A DNA stretch of 64,000 nucleotides from CAYMUG01 sp964393575 (GCA_964393575.1 CAYMUG010000001.1:1-64000); one strand, 5' to 3'; shown: positions 43,602 to 52,357, numbered from the stretch's first letter. Notes: generated from the sequence alone by a model not told the origin. Made by a program: numbers and translations.

Positions 43602-46600
43602 CTATGAAAGTTCACTTATGTCTTCACAGATAAATTTTGTTTCACCTTCGCGGGTATTTAACCTTCCTTCCGTTATGACAACCTTACCTTCCTCCAGAAT
43701 ATTTTGTTTCTTTTCATACAAAGAAGGGAAAACAATTGCTTCCATTGATTCGGTAAGGTCTTCCAAGCTTAAAAACATCATCGGCTGACCTTTCTTTGTA
43801 AGAATCTTTTTAGCGTTAGAAATTATTGCCCCAACTTTCATAGGCGGATGTGTTCTTCCGGCAAATTGCATAACGCGGGCTACAGAAGGCAATCCCTTTA
43901 GTTTGTTTGCGTGCGATTCAAGGGGATGGCTCGTTATGTAAAACCCAAGGAGTTCCTTCTCCCAGTCCAGGCGCTGTTTTTCTGAAATCGGCTCCGCTTC
44001 CCTGAGTGATATACCAGAAGGATTTTCTTCTTCCAGAGAAGAGCCACCGAATAAGCTGAATTGGCCGGCGTTTTGAGTTGCCCGGTACTCTTTTGCATAC
44101 TGTAGCAAATTTTCTATATTTTCAAGTAGTTGGTTTCGTTCACCGAATTCGTCAAGTGCCCCTGCTTTTATTAGAGCTTCAATGGATTTTTTATTAAAAT
44201 CCTGCGCTGTTACCCGTTCAAGTAAATTTTCCAGCGAGGTATATTTTCCGTTTTTTTTGCGCTCTTCCAGGATTTGTTGTACGGCATTAGAACCTACATT
44301 CTTCACCGCAGCAAGCCCGAAGCGAATTGTTCGCTTGTTTTCGCCTGACTCAATCACTGTAAAATCATCTTTGCTTTCATTAATCGAAGGAGGCAGAAGT
44401 TCAATTCCGCCGCGTTTTGCCTCCTCTACGACAAACGAAAGTCGGTCAATATTTTTTTGCTCGGCATTCAATAGGGCGGCAAAGAAGTCGGTGGGATAGT
44501 GTGCTTTAAGGTAGGCGGTTTCGTATGCGATACGCGCATAGCATGTCGCGTGCGCCCTGTTGAAGCCGTAGCGCGCAAATGGCTCCACGAATTCCCATAG
44601 TTTTTGAGCTGTTTTTTTGTCTATTCCGTTTTCCAGAATGCCGTTTATCCATTTTTCTTTTTGTTCATCAAGAAGTTCTTTTATTTTTTTACCGATGGCT
44701 TTGCGTAGAACATCCGCTTCGCCGTAAGTAAATCCTGCAAGTTCCCGCGCGATTTCCAGTACCTGTTCCTGGTAAACCGCAATACCATAGGTGTTTTTAA
44801 GTATAGGTTCAAGTTTGGGGTGAAGGTATTTAATTTCTTTTTTGCCCTGTTTACGTTCTAGAAATTCGGGTATCAGGTCCATAGGGCCGGGGCGGTATAG
44901 AGAAATCATAGCAATAACGTCTTCCAGTCCGGAAGGTTGCAGCTCTTTTAAGTAGCGCCGCATTCCGGAACTTTCTAACTGAAATACGCCCGTAGTTTCA
45001 GCGGCACTAAGCATTTCATATACTTTTTTGTCATCCAAGGGTATATTTTCTATGTCTATGTTATCCCCATGTCTTTTTTTGATTATATCAAGAGCATTTT
45101 CAATAATGGTCAGGTTTTTCAGGCCCAAAAAGTCCATTTTCAAAAGACCTAAATCTTCAACAGCGTGCATTTCATATTGTGTGACCGTGCTTGTTTCGTC
45201 CTGCACCGGGTGTTGTAGAGGAACATGTTCAATGAGTGGATCTTTTGTAATTACAACCCCGCAGGCATGTACTGAGGCGTGGCGTACAACTCCTTCAAGC
45301 CGCTGCGCTGAGTCAATAAGGCGTTTTGAATCCGCGTCGCTATCGTATAGATCTTTAAGCTCTTGTATTTCGTCCAATGATTGCTGAAGAGTATGAGTCA
45401 TAGGAATCAGTTTTGCTACCTTGTCGCAGTATCCGTATGAGTAACCCAATGCTCTGCCCGCATCTCGTATGGCGGCGCGGGCGGCCATTGTTCCGAATGT
45501 TATAATTTGTGCCACTTTATCTTCTCCATATTTATTTATGGCGTAGTGAAGAACTTCATCGCGTCGATGATCGGCAAAATCAATGTCTATATCAGGCATT
45601 GATATTCGTTCAGGATTAAGAAAGCGCTCAAAAAGCAAATTGAATTCCAACGGGTCAATATTTGTTACATTAATAAGATAAGAAACTATTGAACCCGCGG
45701 CAGAACCCCGCCCCGGCCCCACAGCAATCCCTTTATTTTTTGCCCAGTTAACAAAGTCCTGAACGATGAGGAAGTAAGAAGCAAAACCGGTATTCTTGAT
45801 AACGGAAAGCTCGTAATCCAAACGTTCTCCGATCTGTTTTTGCTTTTCATCTTCAGGATTGGGCATTTGTCCGGCAATGGGCTTATTTAGATCAGAAATT
45901 TTAGAGCCGTCTATGCCGTATCTCTTATTTAAACCGTCAATGCATAATTTTGTAAGGTATTCATCAGCGTTTTGGTATTCCTTGGGTACTTCAAAGTGGG
46001 GTAGCTGATATTCTCCGAGGTTGATCTCAATATTGCACTTTTCTTTTATTTTTTGTGTGTTTTCAATGGCTTCGGGATAATCTTTGAACTCTTTTACCAT
46101 TTTTTTCGGGGGTTTTACCGAAAAATCCTCATCTTTTAGGGATAGGCGATTTTCGTCATCTACCTGGTTACCTGTTTGTATTGCAAGCAGAACATCGTGA
46201 GCATCCGCATCTTCGGGACGTGTGTAGTGTGAGTCCTGTGTTGCTACAACCGGCGTGTTTGTTTCTTTAGATAGTTGATATAATTTTTCATTAACAGTTT
46301 TTTGTTCCTCCAAATTAGGGTGGGATTGCATCTCAAGATAGAAATTGTTTTCTCCGAATATTTCTTTGTATTCACGGATAACTTTCTTTGCTTTCTCTGT
46401 ATTATTGTTTTGTATTAGTTGCGGTATTTCTGCACCGAGGCAGCCGCTTAAAGCAATTAATCCCTCGGAATGTTCACGGAGAAGATTTCTGTCGAAGCGG
46501 GGTTTATAGTAAAATCCTTCCAGGTGAGCTTTTGTGGTCAGCGCTATCAAGTTTTTGTATCCGGTGTTGTTTTTTGCAAGAAGAATTAGATGGTAGTATC

Positions 46601-46886
46601 GCTTGTCATCAGCTTCTGTTCCTTTTACGTGCATATTGGTAGTTGTATATCCTTCCAGCCCTATGATCGGTTTTATATCGCGTTTTTTGGCTGCCTTGTA
46701 AAATTCAATTGCTCCGTACAAGTTTCCGTGGTCGGTTATGGCTATTGAATCCATATTCTTTTCTTTAACGTAATCCAAAAGTTCGTCTATTTTACTGAGA
46801 CCATCAAGCAACGAATAGTGAGTATGTACATGCAGGTGTGTGAAGTCCGGGGTTTTTTGAGATTGTGTAGTTCTCTGCGATGACAT
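43602..46886 (-). CDS. dnaE: DNA polymerase III alpha subunit
   Basis: The replicative polymerase. The 1094 residues contain the N-terminal PHP domain (FTHLHVHTHYSLLDG, AITDHGNLYG), the catalytic palm with GPGRGSAAGSIVSYL and PDIDIDFADHRRDEV (two catalytic Asp near residues 431-433), YGFNRAHATCYARIAYETAYLK, helix-hairpin-helix (IEALIKAGALDEFGERNQLL) and a C-terminal OB fold (VGAIISNAKKILTKKGQPMMFLSLED). It is the DnaE1 type, slightly short at the tau-binding end. It has no Shine-Dalgarno and runs toward thrS on the minus strand. Confidence 0.97.
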   Translation of the reverse strand: MSSQRTTQSQKTPDFTHLHVHTHYSLLDGLSKIDELLDYVKEKNMDSIAITDHGNLYGAIEFYKAAKKRDIKPIIGLEGYTTTNMHVKGTEADDKRYYHLILLAKNNTGYKNLIALTTKAHLEGFYYKPRFDRNLLREHSEGLIALSGCLGAEIPQLIQNNNTEKAKKVIREYKEIFGENNFYLEMQSHPNLEEQKTVNEKLYQLSKETNTPVVATQDSHYTRPEDADAHDVLLAIQTGNQVDDENRLSLKDEDFSVKPPKKMVKEFKDYPEAIENTQKIKEKCNIEINLGEYQLPHFEVPKEYQNADEYLTKLCIDGLNKRYGIDGSKISDLNKPIAGQMPNPEDEKQKQIGERLDYELSVIKNTGFASYFLIVQDFVNWAKNKGIAVGPGRGSAAGSIVSYLINVTNIDPLEFNLLFERFLNPERISMPDIDIDFADHRRDEVLHYAINKYGEDKVAQIITFGTMAARAAIRDAGRALGYSYGYCDKVAKLIPMTHTLQQSLDEIQELKDLYDSDADSKRLIDSAQRLEGVVRHASVHACGVVITKDPLIEHVPLQHPVQDETSTVTQYEMHAVEDLGLLKMDFLGLKNLTIIENALDIIKKRHGDNIDIENIPLDDKKVYEMLSAAETTGVFQLESSGMRRYLKELQPSGLEDVIAMISLYRPGPMDLIPEFLERKQGKKEIKYLHPKLEPILKNTYGIAVYQEQVLEIARELAGFTYGEADVLRKAIGKKIKELLDEQKEKWINGILENGIDKKTAQKLWEFVEPFARYGFNRAHATCYARIAYETAYLKAHYPTDFFAALLNAEQKNIDRLSFVVEEAKRGGIELLPPSINESKDDFTVIESGENKRTIRFGLAAVKNVGSNAVQQILEERKKNGKYTSLENLLERVTAQDFNKKSIEALIKAGALDEFGERNQLLENIENLLQYAKEYRATQNAGQFSLFGGSSLEEENPSGISLREAEPISEKQRLDWEKELLGFYITSHPLESHANKLKGLPSVARVMQFAGRTHPPMKVGAIISNAKKILTKKGQPMMFLSLEDLTESMEAIVFPSLYEKKQNILEEGKVVITEGRLNTREGETKFICEDISELS

Positions 46887-46959
46887 TTTTGAAACAATTG
46901 ATTTAATAGATGATCGGCTAAAATTTTAATAAGTTGATTATATTATACTCTAAAAAAAT

Positions 46960-47129
46960 TTTTTTTAAAAATTTTAAAGTTACAAATTACAAATACATAA
47001 GAATGCCTGCCTGCCGGCAGGCAGGCAACACAAATAACAATATTCAAATCAAAAATTACAAACTGTTTGATTATTGAGATTTTGAATTTGTTTGTTTCTT
47101 GTATCTTGGTTATTGGTTATTATGAGAGT
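46960..47129 (+). repeat. Spacer hairpin element before rnhB
   Basis: It combines an extended CCTGCCTGCCGGCAGGCAGG palindrome (47004-47028) with CAAATAACAATATTCAAATC on the left and TTTGAATTTGTTTGTTTC plus TTGGTTATTGG on the right. The right words match the third 23S insert (59540-59580). Confidence 0.75.
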
Positions 47130-47756
47130 ATGGCTATAGATTTTCAATATGAGTCCAAACTTAAAACTCAGTACGGCTACAAAATCATAGCCGGTGTTGA
47201 TGAGGTGGGGCGCGGACCTCTTGCCGGGCCCGTAACCGCAGGTGCTTTTATATTTTTAAAAAAACCTGTTTATAAGGAGTTAGAATTACTGCGTGATTCA
47301 AAACTGTTGAGCGCGAAACAACGTGGCGAACTTTTGCAGGTTTTTTGCGAATGGAAGAGACAAGGTCTTTGTGATTTTGCTACATATTCAGCATATTCCA
47401 CAACGATAGATAAAAGCCAAATTCACAGGGCATCGGTGTATGCTATGCGAAAAGCATTGAATAAATTACAAAATAACCCCGACTTTGTTGCGGTAGATAA
47501 ATTCCTTTATTATAGAAAAATATTTAACAGTATAAATTTTGAAACCATCAAAGGGGCAGACAATTTAGTGCCGAGTTGTGCGGCGGCTAGCATTGTGGCA
47601 AAGGTGCGAAGAGACAAAACAATGATTAATTACCACAAAAAATATCCTGAGTACCGATTTGATCTGCACAAGGGGTATGGCACAAAGCTGCACAGAGAGA
47701 TGATAAAAAAGTACGGGCCTTGCAAAATACACAGAAATAGTTTTAAATTGGAGTAG
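47130..47756 (+). CDS. rnhB: Ribonuclease HII
   Basis: RnhB removes ribonucleotides from RNA-DNA hybrids. The protein (208 residues) has IAGVDEVGRGPLAGPVTAGA (catalytic DE), LRDSKLLSAKQR, and VPSCAAASIVAKVRRDKTM, then YPEYRFDLHKGYGTKLH. The ATG at 47130 gives the usual short N terminus; the 21 codons upstream lie in the hairpin repeat and read as an artificial hydrophobic stretch. It is followed at 24 nt by a Cys-rich mini-protein with a strong ribosome site. Confidence 0.95.
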   Translation: MAIDFQYESKLKTQYGYKIIAGVDEVGRGPLAGPVTAGAFIFLKKPVYKELELLRDSKLLSAKQRGELLQVFCEWKRQGLCDFATYSAYSTTIDKSQIHRASVYAMRKALNKLQNNPDFVAVDKFLYYRKIFNSINFETIKGADNLVPSCAAASIVAKVRRDKTMINYHKKYPEYRFDLHKGYGTKLHREMIKKYGPCKIHRNSFKLE

Positions 47757-47780
47757 TTCCCCACAAAAAAGGAGGAGGAT

Positions 47781-48020
47781 ATGGAAACGATGATGATATT
47801 GATAGGGTTGGGTATTTTAGTTCTTTTATTTTCTCTTGGTGTTGCTGCTGTTTTTATTGCCATCGCTTTTCTTGGTAGATCCGAGGATATAATTGAAATT
47901 TTGCGCAGCAGGTGCGAATGTACCTGTAGTGATGAGTGTGACTGTTGTTCGGATTCCGAATGTGATTGCGATTGCGAATGCTGTCAAAGCGAATGCAGTT
48001 GTGGTTGCGAGTGTTGTTAA
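47781..48020 (+). CDS. Membrane-anchored cysteine-rich mini-protein 1
   Basis: No known family is recognised. The 79-residue protein has an N-terminal span (about residues 4-31, MMILIGLGILVLLFSLGVAAVF) and a C-terminal tail with about 19 Cys in CxC and CC spacing alternating with Asp, Glu and Ser. AAGGAGGAGG lies just before the ATG. The tail looks like a metallothionein-type metal site tethered to the membrane, or a substrate for disulfides or heterocycle modification; this is inference. A smaller relative follows at 48066. Confidence 0.8.
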   Translation: METMMILIGLGILVLLFSLGVAAVFIAIAFLGRSEDIIEILRSRCECTCSDECDCCSDSECDCDCECCQSECSCGCECC

Positions 48021-48065
48021 AACAGATATTGGTACATTTTTGGCATCAACACAAAGGAGTGGAAT

Positions 48066-48215
48066 GTGGAATTCATCATCAGTCTATTCATTGTGTTATT
48101 TGTTATGTTAACCCTGGCTTTTTTAGTTTTAATGGCATCGCAGGGCGGAGCGAGCAGTAGGTATAAGTGTAGATGCAACGACTGTGATTGTGAATGTTGT
48201 CAAAACAATAGATAA
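48066..48215 (+). CDS. Membrane-anchored cysteine-rich mini-protein 2
   Basis: A 49-residue frame with GTG start, 6 nt after AAGGAG (48054-48059). It reads VEFIISLFIVLFVMLTLAFL (span) and then a short tail with CRCNDCDCECC. The same plan (span plus acidic CxC/CC tail, both containing CDCECCQ) as the gene 46 nt upstream shows the two are related. It is followed by a terminator, so the pair forms one unit after rnhB. The ATG 2 nt upstream opens a frame of only 17 codons. Confidence 0.75.
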   Translation: MEFIISLFIVLFVMLTLAFLVLMASQGGASSRYKCRCNDCDCECCQNNR

Positions 48216-48218
48216 TCA

Positions 48219-48249
48219 TTAAACCCCGCATTAGCGGGGTTTTGTTTTT
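48219..48249 (+). terminator. Terminator of the Cys-rich pair
   Basis: AAACCCCGC pairs with GCGGGGTTT around ATTA, followed by TGTTTTTTG, 4 nt past the second stop codon. Confidence 0.9.
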
Positions 48250-48299
48250 TGCAAACTTGCAAAAATTTGTGTTATTGTGTATAGTATATAAGTTGAAAT

Positions 48300-48476
48300 A
48301 ATTCGCTTGCGCTCATTATTTCAAGAATCAAGAATGACGAATCAAGAATCAAGCGCGGCGCGAAACGCCGTATGAATGCGTCGCTCGTTTCGCCGAGCGA
48401 GCAAGGCGAGAAGGCGCACGACCTTTAATTCATAATTCTTTATTCTTAATTCTGATTTGCGCAGCAAATCATTGGT
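48300..48476 (+). repeat. Leader hairpin element before rpmF
   Basis: The left side has GAATCAAGAATGACGAATC; the right side has TTAATTCATAATTCTTTATT, its imperfect complement. Between them lie GGCGCGAAACGCC and CGCTCGTTTCGCCGAGCGAG hairpins. GATTTGCGCAGCAAATC ends 7 nt before the ATG. Confidence 0.75.
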
Positions 48477-48752
48477 ATGGCTGTCCCAAAGCAACGTAAA
48501 ACAAAATCACGCCAAGGCAATCGACGAGGACACATCAAATTAGAAGAGGTGAAGTTAAACGCGTGCCCTAAGTGCGGTAAAAAAGTTAGAGCTCATACTA
48601 TATGTTTGAATTGTGGTACATACAAAGGTAAAGAGGTTGTTGATGTGTTAAAGAAGCTGGAGAAAAGAGAAAGGAAACAAAAAGAAAAAGAACTTGAAGA
48701 GCAAAAAGAGCAGACAGGAGAAATGAGTATGGAAGAAATGAGTAAAAAATAA
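48477..48752 (+). CDS. rpmF: 50S ribosomal protein L32 with C-terminal extension
   Basis: L32 is a small zinc ribbon protein of the large subunit. The first 57 residues are normal (MAVPKQRKTKSRQGNRRGH, ACPKCGKKVRAHTICLNCGTYKG) with all four zinc Cys. The family normally ends near residue 60, but here about 30 more charged residues follow (LEKRERKQKEKELEEQKEQ), an extension predicted to be helical. It begins after a repeat leader without a Shine-Dalgarno. nusB lies 74 nt downstream. Confidence 0.95.
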   Translation: MAVPKQRKTKSRQGNRRGHIKLEEVKLNACPKCGKKVRAHTICLNCGTYKGKEVVDVLKKLEKRERKQKEKELEEQKEQTGEMSMEEMSKK

Positions 48753-48826
48753 CTTTTAACTTATAACTTACGACAGATGACATTTGACCGTCAATTGTTG
48801 AATGTCAATTGTCAAATGTTTGCCTT
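48753..48826 (+). repeat. Hairpin spacer before nusB
   Basis: CATTTGAC and CAATTG on the left pair with CAATTG and GTCAAATG on the right. The GTCAAATGT word recurs in the extra segment of pheS. Confidence 0.65.
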
Positions 48827-49354
48827 ATGGCAAGTCGACACTTAGCACGTTCAATAGCAATGCAAACCCTTTTTGAGTGGGATTTTTGGAATGAAGGCGG
48901 AGATAAAACGGAAGAATTGAAGGAATTTATGAAAGACAATATTGAGGAGTTCGGCCCCGGCCTGGATGAAGAGGTCAAATTTATTGAGAAGCTTATAGAC
49001 GGTGTCCTTGAACATATAGATAAGATTGATGCGATTATTGAAAAAACTGCGCCGGAATGGCCTATTGACCAAATTAACCTGGTAGACAGAAATGTTCTTC
49101 GGGTAGGTATATTCGAACTTCTTTGGGGGGAGAGAGACGAAGTGCCGCCAAAAGTTGCTATTAATGAGGCGATCGAACTTGCTAAAAACTTTGGAGGAGA
49201 CAGTTCCGGTAAGTTCATAAACGGTGTGCTGGGAACTATTTACAGAGAAATAGGCGAACCCGGAAAAAACCAGAAAGCAAAAAAGCCGGAATCAGAAGAT
49301 AAGAAAGAAGAGAAACAAGCCGGAAAATCCGACCAAGAAAAACAAAACCAATAA
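48827..49354 (+). CDS. nusB: Transcription antitermination factor NusB
   Basis: NusB acts with S10 in antitermination of rRNA transcription. The protein (175 residues from the ATG at 48827) has [18 protein letters not shown], the central [21 protein letters not shown] and the late [28 protein letters not shown]. The last 30 residues are a Lys/Glu-rich tail ([15 protein letters not shown]) beyond the fold. Its presence near the rRNA genes is notable but also common. Confidence 0.93.
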   Translation: MASRHLARSIAMQTLFEWDFWNEGGDKTEELKEFMKDNIEEFGPGLDEEVKFIEKLIDGVLEHIDKIDAIIEKTAPEWPIDQINLVDRNVLRVGIFELLWGERDEVPPKVAINEAIELAKNFGGDSSGKFINGVLGTIYREIGEPGKNQKAKKPESEDKKEEKQAGKSDQEKQNQ

Positions 49355-49429
49355 TGACGATAACAATAACTATGACAGTAACAAAGAATCATTCATAGCG
49401 ATTGTTATGGTCATTGTTGCGAATGCAAC
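49355..49429 (+). repeat. TGACNATAAC word hairpin before rnc
   Basis: ATAACAATAACTATGACAG on the left pairs with ATTGTTATGGTCATTGTT on the right. It ends GCGAATGCAAC directly before the rnc ATG. It is of the same family as the gatB in-frame run. Confidence 0.75.
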
Positions 49430-50122
49430 ATGAAAGATTTTTCAAAATTAGAAAATTCTCTAAAAATAAAATTTAATAACAAAGACCTGTTAAAACAGGC
49501 ATTCATCCACCGCTCTTATTTAAACGAACATCCGGGTATAAAGCTGGACAACAACGAACGCCTTGAATTTTTGGGAGATGCGGTTTTGGAGTTATCAGTA
49601 ACCAAATACTTATTTAACAACTACGAGGAACCTGAAGGAGAGTTAACCAGTTGGCGTGCTGCTCTTGTTAATACCAAAATGCTCTCTCAAGTCGCGCGAG
49701 GCCTTGGTTTTAATGAGTATTTACTCCTTTCAAAAGGAGAAGAAAAAGATTCTTCTCATAGGGCAAGGCAATTTATTTTAGCTGATACTCTTGAAGCGTT
49801 TATTGGTGCATTATATCAGGACCAGGGATATGAGGCAGCAGAAAAGTTTATACACGATCATATCTTAAAAGAATTACCCCGGGTTTTGGAACAGAAGCTA
49901 TTTCGTGATCCGAAAAGTTTATTTCAGGAGAAGGCTCAGGAAAAAGAGGGAGTTACTCCTACTTATAAAGTGTTAAATGAAAGCGGCCCCGACCATAACA
50001 GGATTTTTGAAATAGGTGTTTATCTGGAGGATGGACTTGCGGCAAAAGGAAAAGGTGCAAGTAAGCAGGAAGCTCAGGAGGAAGCCGCGCGTGCAGCTCT
50101 TGAGAAAAAAGGATGGATTTGA
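49430..50122 (+). CDS. rnc: Ribonuclease III
   Basis: RNase III cuts double-stranded RNA, including the rRNA processing stems. The 230 residues carry the signature ERLEFLGDAVLELSVT, the second acidic site in ADTLEAFIGALYQDQG and a C-terminal dsRNA-binding domain (DPKSLFQEKAQEKEGVTPTYKVL...GKGASKQEAQEEAARAAL). It is intact. In this genome it may have extra targets, because many leaders and rRNA inserts fold into long hairpins; that is inference. Confidence 0.97.
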   Translation: MKDFSKLENSLKIKFNNKDLLKQAFIHRSYLNEHPGIKLDNNERLEFLGDAVLELSVTKYLFNNYEEPEGELTSWRAALVNTKMLSQVARGLGFNEYLLLSKGEEKDSSHRARQFILADTLEAFIGALYQDQGYEAAEKFIHDHILKELPRVLEQKLFRDPKSLFQEKAQEKEGVTPTYKVLNESGPDHNRIFEIGVYLEDGLAAKGKGASKQEAQEEAARAALEKKGWI

Positions 50123-50210
50123 CATTTGCTTTGTATTAAGGTAAAACTTACAAGTATATACGGCAGCGATTCTGCTACGCCTGACGTGGCAGATAGATAC
50201 TACATAATAT

Positions 50211-50831
50211 ATGCTAAAAATAAGATTAAAAAGAATAGGCAGTAGAAATAATCCGAGTTTTCGTATAGTTGTTGCTGAAAACACAGCACCGCCTCAGGGG
50301 CGGTATATTGATAATGTAGGATTTTATCATCCTACATTAAAGCAGATTGATTTGAATAAAGAAAAGATTCAGCATTGGCTATCTAATGGCGCACAACCCA
50401 CGACAACGGTTCATAATATTTTAGTTAACCAGGAACTTATAAAGGGCGAAAAAGTACGAGCTCACTCATCCCGAAAAAGAAAAGAGGAAGAAGAGGACTC
50501 TTCTTCGGCAACTCACTCTGAAGAAAGTAAAGAATCCGGAGAAACAAGCGAAGAAAGCACGGAAACAGAAAGCGAAAACCAGGGAGAGGTAGAAAACGAA
50601 AAAACTGAAGGAGGAAATAACGAAGAAAAGACAAGTGAAAATGAAGGCGATGGCGATAATTCCCAAGCGGATGTCCAAGAAAAAACGGGCGAACAAGATG
50701 AAGAAGAAGCTACTCAAGAAAAAACCGATGAAGGTGAAGCAAATTCTCAAGAATCTGAAGATAATTCCGCAGAAACACAAGGAGAGAAAGAAGACAACTC
50801 CGGAGAGCCGCAAGAAAAATCCGGGGAATAA
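50211..50831 (+). CDS. rpsP: 30S ribosomal protein S16 with long acidic tail
   Basis: S16 assembles into the 30S body. The first 85 residues are a normal S16 (MLKIRLKRIGSRNNPSFRIVVAE, GRYIDNVGFYHP, WLSNGAQPTTTVHNIL). The family usually ends there; here about 120 residues of low-complexity Glu/Ser/Thr/Asn/Asp follow after a basic RKRK. Codons are mixed GAA/AGC/ACA, and the frame stays open to the stop, so translation is plausible. The tail is probably disordered. Confidence 0.93.
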   Translation: MLKIRLKRIGSRNNPSFRIVVAENTAPPQGRYIDNVGFYHPTLKQIDLNKEKIQHWLSNGAQPTTTVHNILVNQELIKGEKVRAHSSRKRKEEEEDSSSATHSEESKESGETSEESTETESENQGEVENEKTEGGNNEEKTSENEGDGDNSQADVQEKTGEQDEEEATQEKTDEGEANSQESEDNSAETQGEKEDNSGEPQEKSGE

Positions 50832-50840
50832 AATCCGGGG

Positions 50841-50868
50841 TTGACATTGCGCTAAATAATATTAAAAT
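50841..50868 (+). promoter_or_regulatory. Promoter before khpA
   Basis: TTGACA (50841) and TAAAAT (50863) are spaced 16 nt apart. The -35 follows CCGGGG, as in the 23S and rpoB promoters, where GCGGGG precedes TTGACA. Confidence 0.7.
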
Positions 50869-50979
50869 AGAGTATAACAAGAAATCCCCAATTCGCTTAA
50901 AAAGCGAAATCAGAATGGCGGGATTGAAAGGTCGGTAGATAATATTTATTTCTTTATAAATTAATACAAGGTAGAAAGT

Positions 50980-51306
50980 ATGGCATCCTATAAAGATCAA
51001 GAATTTCTTGAATACGTTGTAAAAGCTTTGGTCGATCATCCGGACGATGTAGAGGTAGAGCGCAACGTGGACGAAATGGGGGTTCTTCTTAACCTCAAGG
51101 TTAACCCTGAAGATATGTCTCAAATTATCGGCAAGCAGGGTTCTACTGCGCGCGCCATTCGTTCTCTTTTGAGAATTGTAGGCCTTAAAAATAACGCGCG
51201 AGTTAATTTGAAGATTGAAGAACCCGAAGGAGGAAAGACAAGTGGATCATCTGATTCCGGATCTTCTTCTAATGACGTTGAAGAAGCGGTAGGTGATCTT
51301 GAATAA
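50980..51306 (+). CDS. khpA: KH-domain RNA-binding protein KhpA
   Basis: KhpA-like (YlqC) proteins are single KH domains that bind RNA, often with KhpB/Jag. The protein has EFLEYVVKALVDHPDDVEVER, and the KH GxxG loop is in IIGKQGSTARAIRSLL (GKQG). The length of 108 residues includes a Ser/Gly-rich acidic tail (GGKTSGSSDSGSSSNDVEE) beyond the usual 75-80. Order rpsP-khpA-trmD is conserved in many bacteria; rimM and rplS, often in this operon, are not here. Confidence 0.93.
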   Translation: MASYKDQEFLEYVVKALVDHPDDVEVERNVDEMGVLLNLKVNPEDMSQIIGKQGSTARAIRSLLRIVGLKNNARVNLKIEEPEGGKTSGSSDSGSSSNDVEEAVGDLE

Positions 51307-51330
51307 ATTTCCTGCTTCATATATCTCAGA

Positions 51331-51362
51331 AAATAGCCCTCACTTCGGGGGCTGTTTTCTAT
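51331..51362 (+). terminator. Terminator after khpA
   Basis: AGAAAATAGCCC pairs with GGGCTGTTTTCT around TCACTTCGG, followed by ATT. Confidence 0.7.
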
Positions 51363-51419
51363 TGCGGGGTTAGATATAATGAAAATAGTATAGTAATGCG
51401 CTTCGTTCGCAACAAAATT

Positions 51420-52118
51420 ATGAAATTCGATATATTAACAATCTTCCCTGAAATGTTCAGCTGCTATTTTGAAAGCAGTATGATTAAAAAAGCCCGGGAT
51501 GAGGGCCTGATTGAAGTGAATGTTTACAACTTACGTGATTGGGCTCCAGATAAGCATAAAGTAACTGACGACCAGGCATTCGGCGGCATAAGCGGGATGG
51601 TTATGAAAGTAGAACCGATTTACTACGCGGTAGAAGAATTGAAGAAACAAAAGCCTGCCCCGCACCGTAGTTCCGGTGAAGCCGGAACTTCGGGTGCGGG
51701 GTCAAAGGTTATTTTACTTTCTGCTAAAGGAGAAATTTTAAAACAGAAAAAAGTACGACAACTTGGTGAAGAAAAGCATATTATTTTAATTGCAGGACAC
51801 TATAAAGGTGTGGATGAAAGAGTTGCTGAACATATAGCCGATGAAGAGTTAAGCATAGGAGAGTATGTACTCACCGGCGGGGAGCTGCCCGCTATGGCTG
51901 TGGTGGATGCGGTAAGCAGAATGGTGCCGGGGGTTGTGGGAAAGGAACAGTCAAAAGAGGGCGAGTCTTACGCAGAAGGAGTAAAACGTGAACACCCCGT
52001 ATATACCCGTCCTTCGGTGTTTAACCCGAAAGAGGGCGTGGAATGGAAAGTACCGGAGGTGCTTTTAAGCGGAAATCATGCTGAGATTGAAAAATGGCGG
52101 GAAGAAAATAGGGAGTAG
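51420..52118 (+). CDS. trmD: tRNA (guanine-N1)-methyltransferase TrmD
   Basis: TrmD makes m1G37 in tRNAs with G at 36. The protein (232 residues from the ATG at 51420) has DILTIFPEMFSCYFESSMIKKA, DDQAFGGISGMVMKVEP and the trefoil knot ILIAGHYKGVDERV, IGEYVLTGGELPAMAVVDAVSRMVPGVVG. Between EELKKQK and KVILLSAKGE there are about 17 residues (PAPHRSSGEAGTSGAGS) where homologs have few. They come from a palindrome at 51657-51702 (CCCCGCACC...GGTGCGGGG with inner GTTCCGG/CCGGAAC). This recalls Rickettsia palindromic elements. Confidence 0.95.
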   Translation: MKFDILTIFPEMFSCYFESSMIKKARDEGLIEVNVYNLRDWAPDKHKVTDDQAFGGISGMVMKVEPIYYAVEELKKQKPAPHRSSGEAGTSGAGSKVILLSAKGEILKQKKVRQLGEEKHIILIAGHYKGVDERVAEHIADEELSIGEYVLTGGELPAMAVVDAVSRMVPGVVGKEQSKEGESYAEGVKREHPVYTRPSVFNPKEGVEWKVPEVLLSGNHAEIEKWREENRE

Positions 52119-52327
52119 TCCATAACTGACAACCTATAACCTACAACTGACAACTAACAACAGTGACTATGACAATGCCTATGACAAGTTATCAGTAACC
52201 AATGCTGGGTAATCCCTAAATCACCAAATAAAATTCTTGCACTTGACTGATGTGTAGTATATAATGTATATTACTTTGGTGAAGTTCGTTGAAAATTGAA
52301 TACATAGTACAGTTTAGTTAATTAAGG
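52119..52327 (+). other. Repeat-rich region upstream of 16S
   Basis: No gene. It begins with GACAACTAACAACAGTGACTATGACAATGCC-type words of the same family as 14400-14480, then the 16S promoter at 52237. Confidence 0.6.
52237..52265 (+). promoter_or_regulatory. 16S rRNA promoter
   Basis: TTGCAC at 52237 and a perfect TATAAT at 52260, spaced 17 nt. It lies about 215 nt before the 16S 5' end, ahead of the processing stem. Confidence 0.75.
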
Positions 52328-52357
52328 ACAACATTTTTTAGTTGTCCCGAATAACTC
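52328..52357 (+). other. 16S precursor processing stem, 5' arm
   Basis: ACAACATTTTTTAGTTGTCC and the following bases pair with 54214-54242 on the far side of 16S over about 29 bp with few mismatches, the typical RNase III substrate around pre-16S. Confidence 0.85.
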
